Below, one piece after another: positions 1 to 5,148 of a stretch of DNA of 5,148 nt. Under the pieces are notes generated by a model. The model saw only the letters and a program-made list of their open reading frames with translations. It made no database searches and was not told where the DNA came from. The first letter of the stretch is position 1, and the number at the start of each line of letters is the position of its first letter. Both the position numbers and the translations under genes were made by a program. Source of the DNA: Planctomycetaceae bacterium (lineage in GTDB: Bacteria > Planctomycetota > Planctomycetia > Pirellulales > Thermoguttaceae); the NCBI GenBank assembly GCA_031282385.1, contig JAITDV010000522.1, positions 1 through 5,148 on the forward strand. Direction: 5' to 3'.

Positions 1-2159
1 TTGTTTATTTCACCAAGTGATATTGTATCTGCGTTCTTTTTTGTGAATGTAATAATACAATTATCCGCATTTGTATCATTAAAAACGTTGCTTGAAATAT
101 TGACAATTCTAACGTTGCCGACTTTTTCCAATAAAAATTTTCTGAATGGTTGAAACATATTAATTGTCAAACAATTATTCGGTACAATAAATCCCAAGAC
201 TCCGTTTTCACGCAAAAGATGCCGATAAGATAAATCAATAAACAACAAATAAGTGTTCAATTGATAATTAGCCAATGGATACCGTGCATAATAATATTCT
301 TTTTCGGCTTCGGAAAATTTACCCATTCTTGCAAAAATATATGGCGGATTGCCGATAACAACATTGAATCCTCCGTTTTTAAAAATGTTCGGAAATTCTT
401 TATGCCATTCGAATGTTTTATTTGAATCAATTTTTGGATCAGAAATTAGCGAGTTGCCGCATTTGATATTTGCGTCAAGAGAATTGAGTTTATGATTGGG
501 TTTCGCTGTCCGCAGCCATAATGCCAGTTTTGTAATTTCAACACATTCCTCATTTATGTCAACACCAAAAATATTGTTCTCTAAAATTGATAATTCGTAT
601 TCGGAGAAAACGATTGAATGACCGAGAATTTGTGCGGTAATTCGATCAATATAATGATGTTCATTTTTTAAAAAATCCAAAACCGCAATCAAAAATGTTC
701 CGCTCCCGCAAGCCGGATCACAAACCGAAAGCGATAAAAGCCATTGCCGATATTCTTCCAACTTATCCAATATTGCTGTCGTCGCAACTTTTTTTGGTTT
801 TTTGACGTTTGACTTAACTTCCAAATCAATTTGTTCAAGTAACTCATATTTGCACAAACCAAGCTCCGACTTCTTTTCCATACACAATTGACCAACCGTA
901 CTCTCAATAATATATGAAGCAACAAAACCCATCGGATAAAAAATTACATCTTTTTGACGTTTATCGACTACTTGCAAATCATAATTTTTGACGCCGCTGA
1001 GCTTGTATTTCAACCGTTCAATTTCAGAAATAAAATTTTCAAAAATATGTCCGAGAACTTCGACATTAATATCGTTACGATAATTGTAACTGCTCAATTT
1101 TATAAGATAGTCCACAAGTATCGAATCAGAAATTTTCAGCTTATCAAGAAATTCAATCGGCTTAAACAAACCGCCGTTATAGCCGAATATATTTTGTTTT
1201 TTACCTTTGCCGCCGTTGTCAAGATACGAAAAATACTTTTGTAAGTACATGTACATCGGACGATATTCGTCAGCGTCGTCAAGATTTCTCCATTCGCGGA
1301 TAATTTCCTTAATTGTTCCCGACGGCAATAAACCGCAATCATCTGCAAACAAAATAAACAACAAACGATTAAGTATTTTTTGAGTACATAAAAATAACAT
1401 CAATCTGTCAAGTCCGGCATTTTGCGAAATCAAATCAATAAATAAAACATTTTGAAATTCTTTGTAAACGTTATAAAATTCTTTAATAATTTTATCTTGA
1501 TGTATGATTGTTTCAGTTTTCAATTTTTTCGGTAAATCATTCACAATATTTTCATAGGCAAGACAAAGCCAAAGTAACGCAAATTGTTCTTCATTGAGAC
1601 TAAAAAGATTCCACTCAACATGTTCAACCACATTATCGACATATAAAAGTAATTTTTCTAAATTTGTGATGATGACATAAGTAGTATTCAGGTTTTTATA
1701 TCCATAACTGAAAATTTTTGAGCTATTCACACTTGAATTTTCTGTAATGTACAGATGTTTATTTATCGGTAATCCTGCTTTAATATTTTTGTGTTGTTGA
1801 AATTTAAAGTGTTTTCGGCATAGTTCGGATTGTTTAATTTCAGTTGTTTTTATGCTCTTTAACTCAATTACGATACGAACATTGTTATCGATAATAACTA
1901 CGGTGCCGGAATCATTGTTATCGGTTTGATTTTTTTCTTTTGAGATAAAATTATAATTGTGTTCAAGAGCAAGTTTGTAATCGAGGACATTGATAAAAAG
2001 TTCATGTAAAAGACATGACTTCAATTCTGTTTCTTTGCATTGATGTAAATATTCCGATTGTTTTATATCGTGAAAAAAAGTAACATAACGTTTGTAAGCT
2101 GATTGTATTTTATCAAGGTTTAACTCAATATATTTATCAATAATTATTTTTTGAAACAT
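1..2159 (-). CDS. Type IIG restriction-modification enzyme, Eco57I-like N6-adenine methyltransferase with N-terminal nuclease-like domain (partial, C-terminus off the left edge)
   Basis: The minus-strand frame is open for 719 codons from ATG at 2159 to the window edge. Such enzymes methylate adenine in a recognition site and cut nearby DNA with a nuclease domain in the same chain. Residues 1-130 look like a PD-(D/E)XK domain, with E99-L-K101 at the end of a beta strand; the partner Asp is doubtful. Family landmarks follow: RLLFILFADDCGLLP near 265-279, YNGGLF at 327-332, LGHIFENFISE at 369-379 and a motif X-like FYPMGFVASYII at 407-418. SAM-binding motif I, DPACGSGTFL, is at 481-490, NIFGVDI at 529-535 and catalytic NPPY at 604-607. 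After NPPY comes GVLGFIVPNN, typical of the fold. Full-length relatives are about 900-1200 residues, so the target-recognition part is missing. ATG 2192 is an in-frame alternative start, but it overlaps a likely promoter; neither start has a Shine-Dalgarno sequence. A BREX PglX-type methylase is less likely given the N-terminal ELK motif. Confidence 0.93.
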   Translation of the reverse strand, partial: MFQKIIIDKYIELNLDKIQSAYKRYVTFFHDIKQSEYLHQCKETELKSCLLHELFINVLDYKLALEHNYNFISKEKNQTDNNDSGTVVIIDNNVRIVIELKSIKTTEIKQSELCRKHFKFQQHKNIKAGLPINKHLYITENSSVNSSKIFSYGYKNLNTTYVIITNLEKLLLYVDNVVEHVEWNLFSLNEEQFALLWLCLAYENIVNDLPKKLKTETIIHQDKIIKEFYNVYKEFQNVLFIDLISQNAGLDRLMLFLCTQKILNRLLFILFADDCGLLPSGTIKEIIREWRNLDDADEYRPMYMYLQKYFSYLDNGGKGKKQNIFGYNGGLFKPIEFLDKLKISDSILVDYLIKLSSYNYRNDINVEVLGHIFENFISEIERLKYKLSGVKNYDLQVVDKRQKDVIFYPMGFVASYIIESTVGQLCMEKKSELGLCKYELLEQIDLEVKSNVKKPKKVATTAILDKLEEYRQWLLSLSVCDPACGSGTFLIAVLDFLKNEHHYIDRITAQILGHSIVFSEYELSILENNIFGVDINEECVEITKLALWLRTAKPNHKLNSLDANIKCGNSLISDPKIDSNKTFEWHKEFPNIFKNGGFNVVIGNPPYIFARMGKFSEAEKEYYYARYPLANYQLNTYLLFIDLSYRHLLRENGVLGFIVPNNCLTINMFQPFRKFLLEKVGNVRIVNISSNVFNDTNADNCIITFTKKNADTISLGEIN

Positions 2160-2190
2160 TGGTTTACGAATAAAATTATGACAGGCACAC

Positions 2191-2219
2191 ATTAGAATTC
2201 GGCAACACAAAAATATCAA
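2191..2219 (-). promoter_or_regulatory. Probable sigma70-type promoter of the restriction-modification gene
   Basis: On the minus strand, TTGATA (2219-2214) and TCTAAT (2196-2191) are separated by exactly 17 nt. Each matches five of six consensus bases. Transcription would start near 2184, giving a leader of about 25 nt before ATG 2159 and excluding the upstream ATG at 2192. In AT-rich DNA such matches can arise by chance, and Bacteroidota use a different consensus. Confidence 0.4.
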
Positions 2220-2337
2220 AATAACCACAAAATAACCGATAAGTAATTTTGTATTGATTATCGAAATTTGAGGAGCAAATTGCGTTTGAATGTGAGTTGT
2301 TTATAAACTGTTCACACTTTAAATTTCTTTTACCACC

Positions 2338-2363
2338 GCTTGCTTACCTATCGGAAAGCAGGC
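2338..2363 (+). repeat. Small hairpin followed by TTTT
   Basis: GCTTGCTT (2338-2345) pairs with AAGCAGGC (2356-2363), including one T-G wobble, around a 10-nt loop. TTTT follows on the plus strand, so it resembles a weak intrinsic terminator in that direction. No plus-strand gene is seen upstream, so a terminator role is doubtful. Confidence 0.35.
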
Positions 2364-2365
2364 TT

Positions 2366-2395
2366 TTACGCTTTTGAATCATGCAATTTACAGTA
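2366..2395 (+). repeat. Direct repeat copy A, 30 nt, diverged
   Basis: This segment aligns without gaps to 2444-2473 over 30 nt, with 24 identical bases. All six differences are transitions. Both copies start TTACGCT and end AGTA, and the word ACAGTATATT recurs at 2390-2399 and 2477-2486. Copy A has no matching left arm, so unlike copy B it does not sit in a long hairpin. Confidence 0.6.
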
Positions 2396-2432
2396 TATTG
2401 TGAACAATTGAAAATCCGTTTGATATAATACT

Positions 2433-2475
2433 CGTACTATAAATTACGCTCTTGAGTCGCGCAGTTTATAGTACG
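2433..2475. repeat. Strong 43-nt hairpin (17-bp arms, 9-nt loop)
   Basis: Left arm 2433-2449 begins CGTACTATAAA and right arm 2459-2475 ends TTTATAGTACG; these outer 11 bp pair perfectly. The inner six positions contain one T-G wobble (2444/2464) and one A-C mismatch (2446/2462). Flanking ATACT (2428-2432) and AGTAT (2479-2483) can extend the stem past a 3-nt bulge. It starts 84 nt downstream of the DUF6807 stop codon but has no T-run on either strand, so it is not a classic terminator. It could be an mRNA 3' stabiliser, a palindromic interspersed repeat or a recombination site. Confidence 0.75.
2444..2473 (+). repeat. Direct repeat copy B, 30 nt, inside the long hairpin
   Basis: This is the partner of 2366-2395. 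It supplies the loop, the right arm and the inner part of the left arm of the hairpin at 2433-2475. Relative to copy A, an extra stretch of about 8 nt (around TAGTACGA) precedes the shared ACAGTATATT, as if the palindrome had been completed in this copy or lost from the other. Confidence 0.6.
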
Positions 2476-2559
2476 AACAGTATATTTATCCGACCGATTC
2501 TTAACGATGCTTATGAGAATTTCACACATTCCACTGAATAATTACCTAAAATTTGATTT

Positions 2560-3675
2560 TTAGAGGTTACCAAATTTTTTATGTGAGTATTCTTTGAATT
2601 CGTCTGCGATGGCGGCTTTTTTAGTGTCTCCGTTGTGGAAAATTATTCGGTAACGTAACGTAAAAGATTTGTCTTTTGCCAACTCGAAATTACCGCCGGC
2701 ATTTTCAACCTGACGTTTTCGTACACCAAATCCGCGTTCTCCAAAAGGATTGGCGGCAAAAAGACCATACGTTCTGACATGCCAATATGTCGGATAACGA
2801 AACGACGACGGATGATTCAATATAGCAATACCCGCAACTTCACCATCACTAAATTGTCCAACATAATCTACCCACGCAGATCGCTTTCCCCACGCATCCG
2901 CATCCAATTTGCTGTCGGCATTGATAATATACGAAATAGTAGAAACATTTTTTTCACTCTTTTTTGCACTGGCTTTCGCCTCATCAATCGATAACAAATC
3001 CGCAACCCTAATCCCAAACGTTCCTTCCTTTGTGTCATAAAATGTTACTTTCTTAATCTTTGCTGTTACCTCTACTTCAAAATCAATATAACGATTGCCC
3101 AAACCAGTAACTCCAAATTCAAATGAACGAACATCGCTACAAATAATTTCACCGTTATGACTAACCCAATCATTTTCCGTTACAATAATTGCCGTTGTTC
3201 CGCCGGACACTTCAGCTTTAAGAAAATTTTTATGTACAATCTTGCCAATATTTTTCTGATTCTTGTCCGTCAACCAAAAATCAGTATCATTCACCTTGCC
3301 ATGCGTAAACCAAAACGATCTATGATGCTGATGATCTCTTGATACAACATTACGCTCCTCCATCGGAAAACTGCGAGTCATCAACTTATTACTGCTTGAA
3401 TAAATCGGATAAATTATCGGCGTTCCATCGAAATCCTTTACATATCTCGCAAAGAGTTTTTCGCTAATATTTACATCGTAAAAATCAGAGCCTTTGATAA
3501 TATTTACTTTATCCGCCATGATCTCTTCACCGGTAATTTTGTTCGAATAAATTTCTGTTACGAAAAATATTGTCAAAAGAAAAAATAACAAATTCAAAAA
3601 CGCAACAAACAAATTAGTTGAAAATCTAAACCAATTGTTAGGCAAAATAGAACTAAAATTAATATTGTTTTTCAT
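2560..3675 (-). CDS. DUF6807 ('PmoA') family protein with N-terminal membrane segment
   Basis: This 371-residue protein carries the hallmarks of the DUF6807 family (PF14100). Visible motifs are DHQHHRSFWFTHG at 114-126, then VNDTDFW at 128-134; DTKEGTFGIRV at 214-224; GKRSAWVDYVG at 263-273; and NHPSSFRYPTYWHVR (287-301) leading into LFAANPFG (305-312). The name 'methane oxygenase PmoA' is a mislabel: nothing here resembles the membrane-embedded particulate methane monooxygenase subunit. The biochemical role is unknown to me; a carbohydrate-related role is a guess. Residues 20-40 are strongly hydrophobic after a short segment containing one Arg, which fits a signal anchor or uncleaved signal peptide placing the domain outside the cytoplasm. 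No lipobox is seen. ATG 3675 has no Shine-Dalgarno. An internal ATG at 3519 (residue 53) is preceded by GAAGAG and would give a soluble 319-residue form. The agmatinase gene ends 115 nt upstream. Confidence 0.88.
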   Translation of the reverse strand: MKNNINFSSILPNNWFRFSTNLFVAFLNLLFFLLTIFFVTEIYSNKITGEEIMADKVNIIKGSDFYDVNISEKLFARYVKDFDGTPIIYPIYSSSNKLMTRSFPMEERNVVSRDHQHHRSFWFTHGKVNDTDFWLTDKNQKNIGKIVHKNFLKAEVSGGTTAIIVTENDWVSHNGEIICSDVRSFEFGVTGLGNRYIDFEVEVTAKIKKVTFYDTKEGTFGIRVADLLSIDEAKASAKKSEKNVSTISYIINADSKLDADAWGKRSAWVDYVGQFSDGEVAGIAILNHPSSFRYPTYWHVRTYGLFAANPFGERGFGVRKRQVENAGGNFELAKDKSFTLRYRIIFHNGDTKKAAIADEFKEYSHKKFGNL

Positions 3676-3790
3676 TTTGATAATGTTAAAAAAATTGTTA
3701 GATTTTTACATACCTGAATTAGGTTCATGAATATTTTCAGATGAAAATTAAACGAGACAACAAAGACAAATTATCATTGAGCAATTAACT

Positions 3791-4669
3791 TTATGGACAG
3801 TTAGTTTGTTTGTTGTAGTTGTAAGCCATGAGTTTACCAGCCAACCTTGCAGCCATAAATTCTGTTATAACATTATTTCCGCCAAGCGGCGCAACCTCAA
3901 CAATATCAATTCCTACAACATTTTTTGCCGCACACACATGTTTCAAAATATCTGTAACCGTTCTCCACGATAATCCGCCTGGTTCAGGCGTACCAGTCCC
4001 CGGAGCAAACGCCGGATCAAACGCATCAATATCAATAGTAATGTAAATTTGCCCAGTTAATTTATGTAAAATTTGATCAAGACAAAATGAATAATCTTTA
4101 TCAAGAAGCACAGGCGTAATAAATTGCCGTACTCGATCCGGACAATCCCGAAATTCTTCTTCACTAAAACTCCGAATACCAACTTGAACAAGATTCGGCG
4201 TATATTCAAGCACTCGCCGCATTGCCGATCCATGTGAAAATTTCGTTCCCGTGTAAGAATCACGAAGGTCTGCATGAGCGTCAAATTGCAGGACACTTAT
4301 TTCTTTGTACTCTTCAGACGCAACACGTACCAGCGGAGGCGTAATACTATGCTCGCCGCCAAGAAAAATAGGAATCCGACCACGTTGAAACAAATTACGA
4401 TTACGCACGGTTTGATAGATACGATCAAATTGTTCGTCAGGTGAATTTGCAGGCGGTATTGACGGCAATGTTGCAACTCCTGCTTGCGTCATATCAAATA
4501 ACAATTCTTCATCAAAATGCTCTACTTGATTAGAAACCGCAATAATTGCATCGGGACCATTTATCGTTCCTTTAAGAAAACTAACTGTCCCTTCATACGG
4601 GACAGGTTGAACTAAAAATTTTGCCGTTGCCGGATCAGATAATTCTTTGGGCAAATAAAAAAACGACAT
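3791..4669 (-). CDS. speB: Agmatinase (ureohydrolase family)
   Basis: This 292-residue protein is a full-length member of the arginase/agmatinase family, binuclear manganese hydrolases. The likely reaction is agmatine to putrescine plus urea in the cytoplasm, a step in polyamine synthesis. The metal-ligand motifs are intact: GGEHSITPP (104-112, ligand H107), DAHADLRD (130-137, ligands D130, H132, D134) and the TIDIDAFDPAFAPGTGTPEP block (211-230, ligands D213 and D215). E258 in DIVEVAP is the usual conserved acidic residue. The N-terminal PYEGTVSFLKGT block (24-35) and the VGIRS segment (163-167) fit agmatinase better than arginase. Related guanidino hydrolases, such as guanidinobutyrase, cannot be excluded from sequence alone. 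ATG 4669 puts the first conserved block at the usual distance from the N-terminus; no Shine-Dalgarno is visible. No other polyamine gene is in the window. The gene is clearly less AT-rich than the restriction-modification gene. Confidence 0.93.
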   Translation of the reverse strand: MSFFYLPKELSDPATAKFLVQPVPYEGTVSFLKGTINGPDAIIAVSNQVEHFDEELLFDMTQAGVATLPSIPPANSPDEQFDRIYQTVRNRNLFQRGRIPIFLGGEHSITPPLVRVASEEYKEISVLQFDAHADLRDSYTGTKFSHGSAMRRVLEYTPNLVQVGIRSFSEEEFRDCPDRVRQFITPVLLDKDYSFCLDQILHKLTGQIYITIDIDAFDPAFAPGTGTPEPGGLSWRTVTDILKHVCAAKNVVGIDIVEVAPLGGNNVITEFMAARLAGKLMAYNYNKQTNCP

Positions 4670-4686
4670 AAAATGCTTGTTTATTG

Positions 4687-4692
4687 ATTATA
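4687..4692 (-). promoter_or_regulatory. speB: Possible -10 element (TATAAT) upstream of speB
   Basis: A perfect TATAAT lies 17 nt before the speB ATG on the minus strand, implying a leader of only about 10 nt. The hexamer at 17-nt spacing upstream (TGGTGA) is a poor -35, and a TTGACG lies too close (6 nt) to serve. An imperfect dyad, TGATT-13 nt-AATCA at 4685-4707, overlaps the box and could be an operator. Chance occurrence in AT-rich DNA is possible. Confidence 0.3.
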
Positions 4693-4885
4693 GTCGATCG
4701 TCAATCACATCACCACCAGCGTAAAAAACTCGAGGTAACAAAATATAAAAATAACGATCCAAAAAAATATTAATTAAACGTTACAAAAAATATACCAAAT
4801 ACTATTTTCAATTCCGCCAACTTAAATGCACTAAAAACAAACTCTCCGAAAATTCATCACGAAAAATTAAGAAGAAGAATAAGAA

Positions 4886-4934
4886 GTGGAACGAAAATCC
4901 GGTTGACGGGGAGCAACTCCAGACCCCGTTCCAC
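4886..4934 (-). repeat. GC-rich nested hairpin followed by a pyrimidine tract
   Basis: GTGGAACG (4886-4893) and CGTTCCAC (4927-4934) are perfect 8-nt inverted arms. Inside them GGGG (4908-4911) can pair with CCCC (4924-4927), or GGAG (4910-4913) with CTCC (4917-4920) around a CAA loop. On the minus strand the structure is followed by a T- and C-rich stretch (4885-4862), so it may terminate a leftward transcript entering from the right edge. The T-run is interrupted, so this is uncertain; a structured small RNA is the alternative. Confidence 0.5.
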
Positions 4935-4989
4935 CTAAACTTTATCGCAACAATTCAAATCACATACACGCAACCAACACCAATTTGAG

Positions 4990-5056
4990 TAATATTTCAG
5001 TGGAATTTTGAATTGGTCTTTTCTTAACTCAAAACACTAATTCTATTGAAATATTA
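4990..5056 (+). repeat. 18-bp inverted repeat with G-U-compatible mismatches
   Basis: Arm 4990-5007 pairs with arm 5039-5056. The outer 10 bp (TAATATTTCA / TGAAATATTA) are perfect, and the only two irregular positions (5000/5046 and 5002/5044) are G-T, which would be G-U pairs in plus-strand RNA. The loop is 31 nt. In minus-strand RNA the same positions would be C-A mismatches, so the plus-strand transcript folds better. No open reading frame is associated with it. Confidence 0.6.
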
Positions 5057-5083
5057 TCAATAGACCTTTTCTCTAACCTAAAA
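5015..5083 (+). repeat. Pair of diverged direct repeats (about 20 nt each)
   Basis: Segments 5015-5034 and 5063-5083 share the pattern G-R-Y-C-TTTTCT, then TAAC, then AAAA. They differ by one single-base indel and four transitions. Each copy follows one of the arms of the inverted repeat, so the unit looks like arm plus tail, with the arm inverted in one copy. Confidence 0.5.
5043..5063. repeat. Perfect 7-bp hairpin overlapping the long inverted repeat
   Basis: CTATTGA (5043-5049) and TCAATAG (5057-5063) pair perfectly around a 7-nt loop. Its left arm and loop lie inside the right arm of the 4990-5056 inverted repeat, so the two hairpins cannot form together. Confidence 0.55.
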
Positions 5084-5148
5084 ATACATCAACGCAACAA
5101 AAAAACTACAACAAAAAACCGCCTTTAACTCCTCCGAGACCACCCCTA

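Larger units (their letters stand above)
2160..2559. other. 400-nt gene-free spacer between the DUF6807 gene and the restriction-modification gene
   Basis: No reading frame here looks coding; the longest ATG frames noticed on the plus strand are 15 and 18 codons. The minus-strand frame upstream of ATG 2159 stays open back to about 2304 and would encode a hydrophobic stretch, but it lacks a convincing start. The spacer holds the promoter candidate, two diverged direct repeats, a small hairpin and a long hairpin. An 8-nt inverted pair, TGTTCACA at 2309-2316 and TGTGAACA at 2399-2406, brackets the small hairpin and the first direct repeat. Confidence 0.8.
4670..5148. other. 479-nt gene-free region upstream of speB, rich in structured repeats
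   Basis: No frame on either strand looks like a gene; stops are frequent. Positions 4741-4800 are very AT-rich with several A-tracts. GTAAC at 4735-4739 and GTTAC at 4780-4784 form an inverted pair, each followed by a similar A-rich stretch ending in TATA. Positions 4886-4934 form a GC-rich nested hairpin. Positions 4990-5083 contain an inverted-repeat and direct-repeat cluster. The last 40 nt turn GC-richer again, and on the minus strand include a short glycine-rich frame ending at a TAG near 5107, which could be the tail of a gene off the right edge. Confidence 0.7.

Noticed and set aside
2271..2290. AGGAG on the plus strand as a ribosome-binding site for a small plus-strand gene
   Set aside because: The nearby TTG frame stops after 8 codons and the next ATG is followed at once by TGA.
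2300..2500. CRISPR array
   Set aside because: There are only two diverged copies, unequal flanks and no regular spacers; no cas gene is present.
2560..3675. Methane monooxygenase subunit, because of the family label PmoA
   Set aside because: The protein has one membrane segment and the DUF6807 motifs, not the multi-helix particulate methane monooxygenase fold.
3733..3748. Hairpin ATTTTC-AGAT-GAAAAT between speB and the DUF6807 gene as a terminator
   Set aside because: The stem is only 6 AT-rich base pairs and no T-run follows on the minus strand. It may be chance in AT-rich DNA.
3828..4046. 72-codon plus-strand frame inside speB, and similar frames inside the other genes
   Set aside because: These are antisense or out-of-frame shadows of well-supported genes and show no family motifs.
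4867..4941. Short minus-strand glycine-rich frame as a protein C-terminus
   Set aside because: It is only about 25 codons, is preceded by a stop and has no start; the sequence is better described as a hairpin.

Overview
The window comes from an AT-rich bacterial genome. All three recognisable genes lie on the minus strand, so transcription runs right to left. The right-hand gene is a ureohydrolase of the agmatinase (SpeB) type. The middle gene encodes a protein of the DUF6807 family, often mislabelled 'PmoA', which is common in Planctomycetota, Verrucomicrobiota and Bacteroidota. That gene, the weak or absent Shine-Dalgarno sequences and the base composition suggest a planctomycete or related PVC bacterium, or a Bacteroidota member. 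No ribosomal or other marker gene is present, so this is only a leaning.

Layout. Positions 1-2159 hold the first 719 codons of a large Eco57I-like (type IIG) restriction-modification enzyme; its C-terminus, probably with the target-recognition domain, is off the left edge. Positions 2160-2559 are a gene-free stretch with a likely promoter for that enzyme, two diverged direct repeats, a small hairpin and a strong 43-nt hairpin. Positions 2560-3675 hold the DUF6807 protein, with an N-terminal membrane segment. After a 115-nt gap, positions 3791-4669 hold the agmatinase. Positions 4670-5148 carry no recognisable gene, but contain a possible agmatinase promoter, a GC-rich nested hairpin and a cluster of direct and inverted repeats that can form two mutually exclusive hairpins.

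How they fit together. The agmatinase would make putrescine and urea from agmatine. It has no visible functional link to the DUF6807 protein, although the two could share a transcript. The restriction-modification gene is visibly more AT-rich than the agmatinase gene and is separated from it by repeat-bearing DNA, which suggests a separately acquired defence gene. I found no CRISPR array, tRNA, rRNA or transposase. No clearly new multigene system is visible; the least explained material is the structured non-coding DNA at 2338-2483 and 4886-5083.
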